Shown: in pieces, positions 9,107 to 18,830 of the stretch
Position numbering within the stretch: the first letter of the stretch is position 1
Layout: each line of letters starts with the position of its first letter
Notes under the pieces: generated by a model
Seen by the model: only the letters and a program-made list of their open reading frames with translations
Database searches by the model: none
Told to the model about the DNA's origin: nothing
From: Vibrio tapetis subsp. tapetis
GTDB lineage: Bacteria > Pseudomonadota > Gammaproteobacteria > Enterobacterales > Vibrionaceae
Direction of reading: 5' to 3'
Assembly (NCBI RefSeq): GCF_900233005.1
Contig: NZ_LT960612.1
Location: 930,001-994,000, forward strand
DNA: 64,000 nt
Translations under genes and position numbers: made by a program

Positions 9107-11221
9107 ATGGCCAATACTTACCCTGAAAAATTAAGGTTATTTGACGTGTTATATATTAAAAAATCGCATTTCCTAATGATGGCGGCCATGTATGGCACGT
9201 CGGTTCATGCTACCCCACAGCATGACGAGGAAATTGTTATTGTTGGTCAGAAAAAAGGTTATCAAGCTGAAACGACGTCTTCGCTTAAGGTCGACCTCGA
9301 TCCGTTGGATACTCCGGGCTCAGTAGCGATTTACGATGAGAGTTTGATGGACGAGCAAAATGTGTCGTCTCTAGGGCAAGTATTACAAAATGACGCCAGC
9401 GTATCAGCGGGTAATACGCGCCGAAATCGTGAACGTTTTTATATGCGCGGCTTCGAGTTAGAACCGGATCAAAGCTATATGAGAAATGGCCAATTTCATT
9501 TAGCCAACTATATGTTACCGATGGAGCTTTATGAGCGGGTGGAAGTGCTCAAAGGCCCAGCTTCTTTGCTGTACGGAAAATCCACACCTGGCGGCATGAT
9601 TAACCTGACGACGAAACGCGCGCAAGCAGAATCCCACCTTTCTTTAAAGCAAACATTTGGCGCGAACAACGAACTTAAAAGCACAGTAGATATGGGGGGT
9701 GCTTTGAATAGTGCTGAGAGTATTCGTGCTAGGGTTATTGCCTCAAAAATGAGTAAAGAGAGCTGGCGTAGGCACAAAAATGGCGCGCCATTAAAAAGTG
9801 AGAAGTTGGTCGGAGCGTTAATCGTAGAGGCAGATCTCGGCTTTAATGGCACCGTTTCCTTCAACTATGACCGCACTGAAGACAACGGACACGTTGATCT
9901 GGGTTCGGCGTTTTTTGAAACCGGTGAGATTATTGGCCGTAAAGATTTTGTTTGGGATATGCCTTGGGCAAGACGCGACAGCCATATCGAAAATGCTGGT
10001 GTAAACATTAACTACTTACTTAATGATGCATGGGCAGTCGACATGGGCTACAACCAGCAATACGTGGAAAGACGCACGATCGAAAGTAACTGGGGGAAAA
10101 TCTATAACGAATCTTCAAGTACTCCTAACTACGATCCTGCTACGGGCAACTGGAAGGTTCACGCTCGTGATACCTTTGACACTTTTCAAGTGAAGACGGC
10201 ATTTTTAGATTTTAACGGCGATTTTTCACTAGGGCGCACCGAGCACAAATTACTGTTTGGTGTCAGTCATGTTGATTATCGTAAAACGGAACAACAGCAC
10301 ACCAAAATGAACGTCGGCACGGCGAATATTGGTGATACCACCATTGTTAATAAACCAAGCGATTTAGATTATAACAAGGGCGACGTGTCTGAGTTTTCTC
10401 GTCGTTCTGTTGGGCTTTATGTACAAGATTACATTGAATTCAGTCCACAATGGCACGCTCTAGCTGGGGTTCGTTTTGATCAAGAGAAAACACAACAAGC
10501 GACTCATAACAACGTATTGCCAAAACTGGCTCTAATCTATCACCCAAGTTCTGATTCATCCATTTACGCAACCTATTCACAGAGCTTTGAACCCAAAGAT
10601 CCTGTAAAGAAAGGAGATGTTAATGAGGGGCAAATATTAGACGCAGAGAAAGGTGAATTGTATGAACTGGGCGTAAAGCGAGAGTTTTTGTCTGGTCGAG
10701 TACTGGCATCTGGTGCTCTGTTTAATATTGAAAAAAACAACAAAGTTGTAACCGACAATAATGAAACGACCCAAGGCGGTAAAGTTCGTCATACTGGGCT
10801 TGAAATGGCACTAGACGGCCGAGTATCGGATTCACTTAGCTTGATGTCTAATGTCATGTTATTGGATGCGCGTTACGTCTCTCACCCAACATTGGAGGGG
10901 AATCGTTCAAAAGATGCACCTAACTTTGCAATGGGTGTTTGGGCTAACTATAACCTGAACGACTTCAACAATTTCCACTTAGGCGCTCGTTACGAAGGGC
11001 AAAAATACGGAGATTCGATTGAATCATTTTCTAAACCCGCTCATACGCTGGTGGACTTAGGCTATAGTCATCGCGTGCCGGTAGATGGTGCGTTAAATGC
11101 GCTAGTCAGAGTGAACGTTAAAAACGTGTTTAACGAAGAATACCTGAGAGGCGGTTGTAGCCACAATGCCATGTATGGCGAAGGCAGAACGGTCAGTGCC
11201 ACATTCCAACTGACATGGTAG
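9107..11221 (+). CDS. TonB-dependent siderophore receptor
   Basis: This outer-membrane protein of about 704 residues has a signal region ending near SVHA, a plug domain (about 60-165: SLGQVLQNDASVSAGNTRR, FYMRGFEL, VEVLKGPASLLYGKSTPGGMINLTTKRA) and a 22-strand barrel. It ends in ...SATFQLTW, an aromatic C-terminus as the BAM machinery requires. EIVIVGQKK near the mature N-terminus is a TonB-box-like segment. It belongs to the FhuA/FhuE/FpvA type of ferric-siderophore receptors; the ligand cannot be read from sequence. A Fur box lies upstream and a bidirectional terminator downstream. The start is uncertain (TTG-ATG pair at 9104-9109, no strong ribosome site); I use the ATG. No siderophore biosynthesis genes adjoin, which suggests use of xenosiderophores. 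Confidence 0.9.
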   Translation: MANTYPEKLRLFDVLYIKKSHFLMMAAMYGTSVHATPQHDEEIVIVGQKKGYQAETTSSLKVDLDPLDTPGSVAIYDESLMDEQNVSSLGQVLQNDASVSAGNTRRNRERFYMRGFELEPDQSYMRNGQFHLANYMLPMELYERVEVLKGPASLLYGKSTPGGMINLTTKRAQAESHLSLKQTFGANNELKSTVDMGGALNSAESIRARVIASKMSKESWRRHKNGAPLKSEKLVGALIVEADLGFNGTVSFNYDRTEDNGHVDLGSAFFETGEIIGRKDFVWDMPWARRDSHIENAGVNINYLLNDAWAVDMGYNQQYVERRTIESNWGKIYNESSSTPNYDPATGNWKVHARDTFDTFQVKTAFLDFNGDFSLGRTEHKLLFGVSHVDYRKTEQQHTKMNVGTANIGDTTIVNKPSDLDYNKGDVSEFSRRSVGLYVQDYIEFSPQWHALAGVRFDQEKTQQATHNNVLPKLALIYHPSSDSSIYATYSQSFEPKDPVKKGDVNEGQILDAEKGELYELGVKREFLSGRVLASGALFNIEKNNKVVTDNNETTQGGKVRHTGLEMALDGRVSDSLSLMSNVMLLDARYVSHPTLEGNRSKDAPNFAMGVWANYNLNDFNNFHLGARYEGQKYGDSIESFSKPAHTLVDLGYSHRVPVDGALNALVRVNVKNVFNEEYLRGGCSHNAMYGEGRTVSATFQLTW

Positions 11222-11232
11222 CGTGACCCTCT

Positions 11233-11272
11233 AAAAAAAAAGCGGAATAGATACGTCTATTCCGCTTTTTTT
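11233..11272. terminator. Bidirectional terminator between receptor and MCP genes
   Basis: The stem AGCGGAATAGA / TCTATTCCGCT is flanked by A-rich sequence on the left and T-rich on the right, so it serves both convergent genes. Confidence 0.9.
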
Positions 11273-11352
11273 ATGTTTGCACTGTTCTGGTTTACAGAGC
11301 ACGCTCTATATCAACACTAGGTGCTAAATACAGGTTCGCGCTGCCATTCATG

Positions 11353-12996
11353 TTAAATCTCAAAGAAGCTCAGTTGAGATTTTTGTTCTTCAGCAAGCTG
11401 AGAAAGCTCTTGGCTTGCCGCTGCTGATTGAGTAATACCGGCTACGTTTTGGCTGACAAGCTCATAGATATTGGTGATGTTGCGATTAATATCAGCCGTT
11501 ACTTGGCTTTGTTCTTCAGCCGCCGTTGCCACTTGGGTATTGATCCCCGCCATGTTATCAACAGACTGAGCAATGCCTTCAATCGCATCGCTAACCTGAA
11601 CAGACAGCTCTTGGTTAGTCATTAAAGTATTTAGGCTAGATTGCATGCTGTCGTTCGCCACACCAGATTGAGTTTGCAGCTCTTCAATGATGTTTTGAAT
11701 TTCCTGAGTCGAGTCTTGAGTACGAGCTGCTAACATACGTACCTCATCCGCAACTACCGCAAATCCTCGACCACTTTCACCCGCACGTGCCGCCTCAATT
11801 GCAGCGTTTAATGCCAGTAAGTTGGTTTGCTCAGAAATGCTACGAATCGTCTCGATAACAGAGCCAATTTTTTCTGATTGAATTTGTAAACTGGTGACGA
11901 CGGTTGCGGCTTCGTTCAGTTGAGAAGCGATTTGCAAGTTGGCCTGATCATTCTTCTCAAACATTTGAAGGCTTTGAGCCGCCATTTCGTTAGCTTGACG
12001 CGACGCGCTGTCTGCTTCAACCGCATTAACATTGACGTTTTCAGCGGTACTGGAAAGTTCAGTCACGGCAGAAGCGACTTGTTCCACTTCGTGTTTTTCT
12101 TGATCCGAATTGACGTTAGCTTGCGTCATGACTGCGGCAAGTTCAGTGGAGGCAGATGCCACATCGACACTGATACGTACCAAGGAATCAACGGTATCAT
12201 GCAGTTTGTTTACGGTTGTGTTGACGTCCTGGCTGAGGGCTGAAATCTCGTCTTGGCCGCTAGTATCCGCTTTAACCAGTAAATTACCACTCGCGACTTC
12301 TCGCATGGTTTCTTGTAGGCGAGAAATAGGAGCAACGATCATACCCGCGATTAGCCAGCAGCTCACTAGTGCCAACCCAAGAAGGGCAAACATACCGATC
12401 GTTGAGCGGCTCAATACTTGATCATGACGTGCTTCGCTTACGGTAAGGCTTTGAGTTGTGAGCGTGTTCATTCGTGCCGAGAGCGAATCAATAGCAGCAA
12501 TCATCGCTTCTCCCTTGGTACCAAACTGCGAAATTGCCTGATCGTATTGGCGCATAAAGTCGCGATCGGTCGGGTTTTCTTGTAAGTTTTTGCGAGCAGC
12601 AGGAACAACATATTGTTTAGCGTGGGTGATGTAATCCTTAATGACACTTTCTAATAGTCGTGTGTCTTTTTGTAAGTCTGAATGACTTAAAAGAGGACGT
12701 ATTAGAGAATTGATGGTTTGTTGGCTCTGATCTAGGTGGCTAGGCAGTGTCTCAAGTTTTGATAACTCAGAAAGGCCGTAAACCGCGGCAATACGCATTC
12801 TAAAAGCAATGTCGTCGATATCTGAAATGATGTCTTTTTGTTCTGCTAACTCATCGGCCGAAACCGTGACTTTAACAAAGGCCTGTTTAAGTCCATTACT
12901 GCTTAACAACACACCAACGCTCATTACGATTAACGTCATGATCATTGGTATCATCACCTGGGTCTTCAAAGAGAAGCCTCTCAAATATGTGTTCAT
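11353..12996 (-). CDS. Methyl-accepting chemotaxis protein (first of a tandem pair)
   Basis: The 547-residue receptor has an N-terminal membrane helix (about 13-35), a four-helix-bundle-type periplasmic domain (about 40-190), a second membrane helix (about 193-215), HAMP (about 215-270) and a long signalling coiled coil. The conserved hairpin tip is [25 protein letters not shown] cut here for length, centred near residue 390. It lacks a C-terminal CheR-docking pentapeptide. It signals through CheA/CheW at a cell pole in response to an unknown ligand. AGGGTG four bases before the ATG supports the start. The next gene (13278-14921) encodes a paralogue of the same length with near-identical signalling domain but a diverged sensor domain, the mark of duplication followed by ligand specialisation. 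Confidence 0.93.
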   Translation of the reverse strand: MNTYLRGFSLKTQVMIPMIMTLIVMSVGVLLSSNGLKQAFVKVTVSADELAEQKDIISDIDDIAFRMRIAAVYGLSELSKLETLPSHLDQSQQTINSLIRPLLSHSDLQKDTRLLESVIKDYITHAKQYVVPAARKNLQENPTDRDFMRQYDQAISQFGTKGEAMIAAIDSLSARMNTLTTQSLTVSEARHDQVLSRSTIGMFALLGLALVSCWLIAGMIVAPISRLQETMREVASGNLLVKADTSGQDEISALSQDVNTTVNKLHDTVDSLVRISVDVASASTELAAVMTQANVNSDQEKHEVEQVASAVTELSSTAENVNVNAVEADSASRQANEMAAQSLQMFEKNDQANLQIASQLNEAATVVTSLQIQSEKIGSVIETIRSISEQTNLLALNAAIEAARAGESGRGFAVVADEVRMLAARTQDSTQEIQNIIEELQTQSGVANDSMQSSLNTLMTNQELSVQVSDAIEGIAQSVDNMAGINTQVATAAEEQSQVTADINRNITNIYELVSQNVAGITQSAAASQELSQLAEEQKSQLSFFEI

Positions 12997-13193
12997 AGTT
13001 CACCCTGTTATTTTATAAATTATATATTTGGCTCAAGATCACTATTTTAATTATTTAATACTTTAATTTCAAAGGTTTATATTGATCAAATCTTGTGCGG
13101 AATGGTCAGGGAATCGTCAGGTCAATGGCTGTGGGATCTAACAAGCGCCATTTAAGTGTATCAATATGTAAAATTACTATTATTTTATAAAAT

Positions 13194-13223
13194 ATGAATA
13201 TGAATATGAATATGAATATGAAT
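13194..13223. repeat. Five tandem ATGAAT hexamers
   Basis: Five perfect copies of ATGAAT lie between the two MCP genes, just beyond the terminator of the rightmost one and upstream of the promoter of the other. Such tracts can vary in copy number by slippage. Confidence 0.85.
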
Positions 13224-13239
13224 GGGAAGGGAATCGGAG

Positions 13240-13266
13240 AAAAAGCACGTGCGGGGGCACGTGCTT
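13240..13266 (-). terminator. Terminator of the second MCP gene
   Basis: On the minus strand GCACGTGC, a short C-rich loop and GCACGTGC are followed by TTTTT. It sits 12 bp after the stop codon. Confidence 0.85.
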
Positions 13267-13277
13267 GAAAGGTCGCG

Positions 13278-14921
13278 CTAAATTTTGAAAAAGCTCAGTT
13301 GAGTTCGTTGCTGTTCAGCGAGTTGAGAAAGCTCTTGGCTTGCGGTCGCTGATTGAGTAATCCCCGTTACGTTTTGGCTCACTAAGTCATATATATTTGA
13401 AATATTGCGGCTGATATCGTCGGTGACTTGGCTTTGCTCTTCAGCAGCAGTCGCAACCTGAGTGTTAATCCCTGCCATGTTATTGACAGACAGAGCGATA
13501 CCTTCAAGTGCGCTACTGACTTGAGTAGAAAGCTCTTGGTTTTCAGTTAACGTTGTTAAGCTTGACTGCATACTGTCATTGGCAACACCAGACTGAACTT
13601 GCAACTCTTCGATGATATCTTGAATTTCTTGCGTTGACTCTTGCGTGCGTGCCGCTAGCAAACGCACTTCATCAGCTACCACAGCAAAGCCACGGCCAGT
13701 TTCACCCGCACGAGCGGCTTCAATGGCAGCATTTAATGCCAACAAGTTAGTTTGCTCTGAAATGGCACGAATAACTTCGATAACAGAACCAATTTTTTCT
13801 GATTGAACTTGAAGGGTGTTCACAACCTGAGCTGCATCGTTCAGTTGAGTTGCCATTTGATCGTTGGCACGTGCACTTTCTTCAAACATTTTCATGCTTT
13901 CATTTGCCATTTCGTCAGCTTGACGAGAAGCAGCGTCTGCATCTACGGCATTTTCATTGACGTTCGCGGCGGTGCTTGAAAGTTCGTTAACAGCAGACGC
14001 AACTTGTTCTATTTCGTGTTTTTCTTGATCTGAATTCGCGTTGGCTTGGGTCATGACCGCTGCAAGCTCAGTAGAAGCGGATGCCACATCAACACTGATA
14101 CGTACCATTGAATCAACAACACCACGAAGGCCGTTTACGGTTGTGTTGACATCTTTAGACAATGCCGTGATTTCGTTATTACCGTCAATAGGCGCTTCAA
14201 CAGTGAGGTTACCACCTGCGATTTCACGCATGATTTGTTGGAGGCGAATAATTGGCGCCACAATAAGGCCTGCAACGTAGTACGAGAATATCATTGCCGC
14301 TAATAGAATGATGGCCATACCAATCGTGGTGGAATCAAGTAGGCGGCTATGTTGTTCTTCGGTTCTTAATAGATCGGCATCCGCGATTCTGTTTAGCTCC
14401 TCAGAAAGCAGATCAATCATGTCAATCATGTGCTCGCCTTTGGCACGAAATGCACTAATGATCTGGTTGTATTCGTGGTTGCTGCTTGTATTTTCGTTCA
14501 AAAGGTTGTGCTTTGCAGCAGGGATGACGAATTGATTCGTGTAATTAACATAGTCGTTAAGAGAGTCTTCAAGGCTCGCGATTTCTTCTTTTAGCTCCGG
14601 CTCCTGTCGTAGCGGGCGAAGTAAATCCATGTTGTCTTGACGGCTTTTCTCTAATAGTCGAGATAGGTTGTTTAACTGTGACTCATCAAACAAGCTGTAA
14701 ACAGAGGCGATACGCATACGAAATGTTACGTCATCCATTTCTGAAATTGCGTCTTTTTGATCAGCCAAATTGTGTACTGATACTGATACTGATACCTCGT
14801 TGAATGCTTTCTCTAATCCATTAGAACCATAAAACACACCTCCTGTGAGCAGAACTAAGATCGCGATAACAGGCACCATGATCTGAGTTTTGATAGATAG
14901 TCCGCTCATAAATTTGTACAT
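13278..14921 (-). CDS. Methyl-accepting chemotaxis protein (second of a tandem pair)
   Basis: This is a paralogue of the MCP at 11353-12996, also 547 residues: membrane helix at about 13-33, four-helix periplasmic sensor (about 38-190), second membrane helix (about 195-218), HAMP, and signalling hairpin with [21 protein letters not shown]. The two proteins are nearly identical from the HAMP domain onward but differ widely in the sensor domain. A short [11 protein letters not shown] insertion near residue 42 contains a repeated Val-Ser coding unit (GATACT repeated), possibly slippage. No CheR pentapeptide is visible. The upstream 320 bp separate it from the divergent pst operon. Confidence 0.93.
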   Translation of the reverse strand: MYKFMSGLSIKTQIMVPVIAILVLLTGGVFYGSNGLEKAFNEVSVSVSVHNLADQKDAISEMDDVTFRMRIASVYSLFDESQLNNLSRLLEKSRQDNMDLLRPLRQEPELKEEIASLEDSLNDYVNYTNQFVIPAAKHNLLNENTSSNHEYNQIISAFRAKGEHMIDMIDLLSEELNRIADADLLRTEEQHSRLLDSTTIGMAIILLAAMIFSYYVAGLIVAPIIRLQQIMREIAGGNLTVEAPIDGNNEITALSKDVNTTVNGLRGVVDSMVRISVDVASASTELAAVMTQANANSDQEKHEIEQVASAVNELSSTAANVNENAVDADAASRQADEMANESMKMFEESARANDQMATQLNDAAQVVNTLQVQSEKIGSVIEVIRAISEQTNLLALNAAIEAARAGETGRGFAVVADEVRLLAARTQESTQEIQDIIEELQVQSGVANDSMQSSLTTLTENQELSTQVSSALEGIALSVNNMAGINTQVATAAEEQSQVTDDISRNISNIYDLVSQNVTGITQSATASQELSQLAEQQRTQLSFFKI

Positions 14922-15125
14922 ACTTACTCTCTTTTCGTCTAAATATGAATTTATATTTGATGTCGTATTATATAGTTTGATATAAAACTCAATTGGAATT
15001 CATAACTTTGTGGAATGAATGGAAACGCTTAAGAGAAAGGGTAAGTTGCAATAAAAGGGGGGAGTCGTTAGAACGCCGATTTTTAGCCGCTAAAAATGGA
15101 ATCTTGGGGGTGAACGTTTTTTGCG

Positions 15126-15169
15126 CTGTCATATAGGTTTCAAACTAGTGAAACATAACTGTCATATTA
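15126..15169 (+). promoter_or_regulatory. Candidate Pho boxes (PhoB sites) of the pst operon
   Basis: CTGTCATATAG at 15126 and CTGTCATATTA at 15159 are two 11-bp Pho-type half units exactly 33 bp apart. They are in phase with the 11-bp PhoB repeat, with weaker units between. They lie about 75-115 bp before pstS, consistent with induction by PhoB under phosphate starvation. Confidence 0.7.
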
Positions 15170-15242
15170 GCAGCCTAAAGTGAGCATCGTTCAAGTGAAA
15201 CACAAAACACAACGGCAATAATGCCTCTTAAGGAAATTTGTG

Positions 15243-16064
15243 ATGAAAAAGACAGTAATCGGTGCATTGGCTCTACTAGGCACACTAACAGTAACTCCAG
15301 TTTTGGCGAAAGAAACAATTTCTGCAGTTGGCTCTAGCAGCGTGACACCACTGATGGAAGTTTTCTCTGAAACATACATGAAGCAACACTCAAACGTATT
15401 TATTGAAGTACAAGGCCCGGGTTCTTCTGCTGGCGTAAAAGCGGCGAAAAACGGAAGTGCTGATTTGGGTATGTCTTCACGTAACCTAAAAGCGTCTGAA
15501 AAAGAGTCAACACTTAAGGAAGAAGTGGTTGCTCGTGACGGTATCGCAGTTGTTGTAAACCCAAAGAATGGTCTTAAAGGCCTTACTGCTGAACAAGTAA
15601 CCGCTATCTACAAAGGCGAAGTGACTAACTGGAAACAAGTTGGTGGCGCAGACAAGCCTATCGTAGCAATCACTCGTGATACAGCGTCGGGTACTCGTGG
15701 TGCATTCGAAGACATCATGAAACTTAAAAAGAAAATTGGCGATGTGAAAGTATCTGCAATTTCACAGCGTGCGCAAGTTGCTAACGGTAACGGCGCTCTA
15801 AAAACGATGGTTGCAAGCAACCCATTTGCTATCGGCTACATCTCTCTAGGTACGGTTGATGAGTCAGTACACGCTCTATCAGTAGACGGTACGCCAGCAA
15901 CAGTGGACAACGTTAAGAACGGCTCTTACAAAGTAGCGCGTCCTTTCCTAGTGCTTTACCGTGAAGGTAAGCCATCTGCTGAAACTCAAAAATTCCTAGA
16001 CTGGATGCTTGAAGCAGACGCACAAGCACTAGTAGAGAAGAAAGGCTACATCTCAGTAAACTAA
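15243..16064 (+). CDS. pstS: Periplasmic phosphate-binding protein PstS
   Basis: This 273-residue substrate-binding protein has a signal peptide (MKKTVIGALALLGTL...PVLA) and the phosphate-binding loops of the PstS family: AVGSSSVTPLM, GPGSSAGVKAA, DLGMSSRNLK, and RDTASGTRGAFED, which supply backbone and serine contacts to phosphate. It captures phosphate and delivers it to PstCA. The ATG at 15243 follows AAGGA at good spacing and gives the cleaner signal peptide; the GTG one codon earlier is the alternative. It is the shorter PstS type common on Vibrio chromosome II. It leads the pstSCAB operon behind Pho boxes. A stable hairpin behind it probably protects extra pstS message. Confidence 0.95.
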   Translation: MKKTVIGALALLGTLTVTPVLAKETISAVGSSSVTPLMEVFSETYMKQHSNVFIEVQGPGSSAGVKAAKNGSADLGMSSRNLKASEKESTLKEEVVARDGIAVVVNPKNGLKGLTAEQVTAIYKGEVTNWKQVGGADKPIVAITRDTASGTRGAFEDIMKLKKKIGDVKVSAISQRAQVANGNGALKTMVASNPFAIGYISLGTVDESVHALSVDGTPATVDNVKNGSYKVARPFLVLYREGKPSAETQKFLDWMLEADAQALVEKKGYISVN

Positions 16065-16076
16065 GTTAACTTTATC

Positions 16077-16107
16077 TTGCTCAGCCTGCGAAGGCTGAGC
16101 ACTTTTC
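16077..16107 (+). terminator. Hairpin between pstS and pstC (attenuator or mRNA stabiliser)
   Basis: The stem GCTCAGCCT / AGGCTGAGC has a four-base loop and a short T-rich tail (CTTTTCC). It sits between the first and second operon genes, where partial termination would give more PstS than permease. Confidence 0.7.
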
Positions 16108-16159
16108 CATTTCGATTGCTGTCTTTAAATCAGCCTTTATTTCGATATGAGTATTTTAT

Positions 16160-17089
16160 ATGTCCATCGCGATTAATAGTGAATCTTCTATGAAGAGTGA
16201 AAATACCCAACAGCCACGTGGTCTTCGCCGTAAAAAAGGTGTCGACTGGAAAGAGCGTATCTTCCATTTCTTATTTCTAAGCAGTGCGGTTATTGGCATT
16301 GTTTCTCTCGCTACTATTGCTTACTTCATCGTTCTGGAGAGTATTCCAGCGTTTCGCGAAGTGGGTGTCTCTGGCATCGTATTAGGTCAGAATTGGTTAC
16401 CGCCAGCCTTGTACGGCGTCGCAACCATGATTGTTGCTTCTGTGGTTTCTACGGTTGGAGCGGTGTTGGTTGGTGTACCTGTTGGTGTGTTAACTGCGAT
16501 TTTTATTGCAGAAATTGCGCCCAAGCGTTTAGCCAATATCATTCGCCCAGCGGTCGAGCTTTTAGCGGGTATCCCATCGGTAGTTTATGGCTTCTTTGGC
16601 TTGGTTATCATCGTGCCATTGATTCAAAACGTTTTCCAAGTTCCTGCGGGTAACACGATTTTGGCCGGTATTATCGTATTGGGCGTCATGATTCTGCCAA
16701 CGGTAATCACGGTATCAGAAACGTCGATTCGCGCTGTTCCGCATTCTTATAAAGAAGGCTCTTTAGCATTAGGTGCTTCTAAGATTTTCACCATCTTCAA
16801 GGTATTGGTTCCGGCGGCGCGTTCGGGGATCATGACGGGTGTTATCTTAGGTATTGCGCGTGCATTGGGTGAAACCATGGCAATCATCATGGTAATGGGT
16901 AACGCCCCAGCCATGCCAGAAGGCATTTTGGATTCAGCGCGTACGCTAACCGCCAACATCGCCATTGAAATGTCATACGCAAGTGGCATTCACGCCAATG
17001 CACTGTACGCGACAGGCGTAGTATTACTGGTATTTATTATGTCGTTGAATGCGATTCTACTATTTTTGAACCGTGAGAAGGCGAAGTAA
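16160..17089 (+). CDS. pstC: Phosphate ABC transporter permease PstC
   Basis: The 309-residue inner-membrane protein has six predicted transmembrane helices and the binding-protein-dependent permease domain. The EAA-type loop reads ALGASKIFTIFKVLVPAARSGI, the coupling helix that contacts PstB. LLAGIPSVVYGFFGL is typical of PstC. An N-terminal charged stretch of about 35 residues precedes the first helix. With PstA it forms the phosphate channel. The gene follows pstS by 95 bp and is followed by pstA after only two bases. Confidence 0.95.
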   Translation: MSIAINSESSMKSENTQQPRGLRRKKGVDWKERIFHFLFLSSAVIGIVSLATIAYFIVLESIPAFREVGVSGIVLGQNWLPPALYGVATMIVASVVSTVGAVLVGVPVGVLTAIFIAEIAPKRLANIIRPAVELLAGIPSVVYGFFGLVIIVPLIQNVFQVPAGNTILAGIIVLGVMILPTVITVSETSIRAVPHSYKEGSLALGASKIFTIFKVLVPAARSGIMTGVILGIARALGETMAIIMVMGNAPAMPEGILDSARTLTANIAIEMSYASGIHANALYATGVVLLVFIMSLNAILLFLNREKAK

Positions 17090-17091
17090 CC

Positions 17092-17970
17092 ATGACTCAG
17101 TCAAACACGAATGCAATTAAGCTTAAAAAAGCGCGAGTAGTAAAAGATAACCTACTCAATGTATTTATTTGGGGCGCGGCCGCTCTAACGGTTGGTTTCT
17201 TATTTTGGATTATGTGGTACATCCTTTCGAACGGCTTACAGCACGTCGATTGGAACTTCATTACCGACGACTACACGAGAACAGGCGAAGAACACGGTAT
17301 TTGGCCGATGATCGTCTCGACGGTTTACATGGTTATTGCCTCGATTTCTATCGCAGCACCACTGGGTATCATGACGGCAATCTACTTAACTGAATACGCC
17401 AAAGTAGGCAGTAAGTTAGTTAAAATCATCCGTTTTTGTACTGAATCGTTGGCGGGTATCCCATCGATTATCTTCGGTCTGTTTGGTATGACGTTCTTCG
17501 TTGCCATTCTTGGCCTTGGCTTCTCGATTCTGTCGGGTGCATTAACCTTGAGTATTCTTATTCTTCCGGTGATTATTCGTACCACTGAAGAAGCTTTGAT
17601 GGCAGTACCACAAACATTCCGTGAAGGTTCTTACGGTTTGGGTGCTTCAAAAATCTACACTATCTGGCGCTTAATCTTGCCAAGCGCAATGCCAGGCATC
17701 TTAACTTCGGTCATTCTTAGTATTGGTCGTGTCATTGGTGAATCTGCTCCGGTATTCATGACCGCGGGTATGGTTGCACGTATTCCTGATTCGTTACTCG
17801 ATTCTGGCCGTACGCTGACCGTTCACCTTTACAAACTAACCACCGAGCTGTTTACCATTGAAGAGTGGAATCAAGCGTATGGCACTGCCACGGTTTTGAT
17901 AGTTGTTGTTCTGCTTATCAACACAGTAACCAAGTTGATTGCAGCGAAATTCAATACAGCGACTTACTAA
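17092..17970 (+). CDS. pstA: Phosphate ABC transporter permease PstA
   Basis: The 292-residue partner permease of PstC has six predicted membrane helices. SLAGIPSIIFGLFGMTFF is the PstA/PstC family motif, and GLGASKIYTIWRLILPSAMPGI is the EAA coupling loop to the ATPase. The start lies two bases behind the pstC stop, so translation is probably coupled. It ends 44 bp before pstB. Confidence 0.95.
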   Translation: MTQSNTNAIKLKKARVVKDNLLNVFIWGAAALTVGFLFWIMWYILSNGLQHVDWNFITDDYTRTGEEHGIWPMIVSTVYMVIASISIAAPLGIMTAIYLTEYAKVGSKLVKIIRFCTESLAGIPSIIFGLFGMTFFVAILGLGFSILSGALTLSILILPVIIRTTEEALMAVPQTFREGSYGLGASKIYTIWRLILPSAMPGILTSVILSIGRVIGESAPVFMTAGMVARIPDSLLDSGRTLTVHLYKLTTELFTIEEWNQAYGTATVLIVVVLLINTVTKLIAAKFNTATY

Positions 17971-18014
17971 GCGTTATACACGACAACGAATTTAAGAATT
18001 AAGAGAGTTTAAAA

Positions 18015-18764
18015 ATGAACAAATTTTCAATCGAAAACCTAGATCTTTTCTACGGTGAAAACCAAGCACTTAAAAGCATCAACTTGCCAATACCTAAGCG
18101 CCAAGTTACCGCTCTTATCGGCCCGTCTGGTTGCGGTAAATCAACGCTGCTTCGCTGCTTAAACCGCATGAACGACTTGATTGAAGGTGTGAAGATCACC
18201 GGCCTAGTTTCAATGGACGGCGACGACATCTACGGCAACATCGATGTGTCTGATTTGCGTATTAAAGTGGGTATGGTTTTCCAAAAGGCGAATCCATTTC
18301 CAATGAGCATCTACGAAAATGTGGCTTATGGCTTGCGTGCTCAAGGCATGAAAGACAAAAAGAGCATTGATGCCATTGTTGAGAAATCACTGCGTGGCGC
18401 TGCGTTATGGGATGAAGTAAAAGATCGTCTTAAATCACACGCCTTCGGCCTTTCTGGTGGTCAGCAGCAACGTTTATGTATTGCGCGCACCATTGCAATG
18501 GAACCCGATGTGATTCTGATGGACGAACCAACGTCTGCGCTTGATCCTATCGCAACACACAAAATTGAAGAACTGATGGAAGACCTGAAAAAGGACTACA
18601 CCATCGTTATCGTTACGCACTCAATGGCTCAGGCTCGCCGTATCTCAGACCGCACCGCATTCTTCTTGATGGGTGAACTGGTAGAGCACGACGATACCAG
18701 CGTCATCTTCAGCCAACCACGCGACGACCGCACTCAAGGTTACGTAAATGGCGACTTCGGCTAA
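18015..18764 (+). CDS. pstB: Phosphate ABC transporter ATPase PstB
   Basis: This 249-residue ATPase drives phosphate uptake through PstCA. It shows Walker A (GPSGCGKST), the Q-loop ([17 protein letters not shown]), the signature [12 protein letters not shown], Walker B ([12 protein letters not shown]) and the H-loop histidine in VTHSMAQA. The length is normal for PstB. It is the last gene of the operon: there is no phoU behind it, so PhoU must be supplied from elsewhere. Its terminator is intact, and a group II intron begins on the next base. Confidence 0.96.
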   Translation: MNKFSIENLDLFYGENQALKSINLPIPKRQVTALIGPSGCGKSTLLRCLNRMNDLIEGVKITGLVSMDGDDIYGNIDVSDLRIKVGMVFQKANPFPMSIYENVAYGLRAQGMKDKKSIDAIVEKSLRGAALWDEVKDRLKSHAFGLSGGQQQRLCIARTIAMEPDVILMDEPTSALDPIATHKIEELMEDLKKDYTIVIVTHSMAQARRISDRTAFFLMGELVEHDDTSVIFSQPRDDRTQGYVNGDFG

Positions 18765-18807
18765 CCAACCAAATTCTATTAATAATTATAAGCGATGGTA
18801 ATTCTTT

Positions 18808-18830
18808 GCCCCTCTAGCAGGGGCTTTTTT
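18808..18830 (+). terminator. pst operon terminator, used as group IIC intron target
   Basis: Stem GCCCCT / AGGGGC with a CTAGC loop and six T residues. The intron starts immediately after the T tract. Confidence 0.92.

Noticed and set aside
13194..13223. ATGAAT hexamer tract as a CRISPR-like or phase-variation array
   Set aside because: Units are six bases without spacers, and the tract lies outside any coding frame or promoter core, so phase variation of a gene is not supported.
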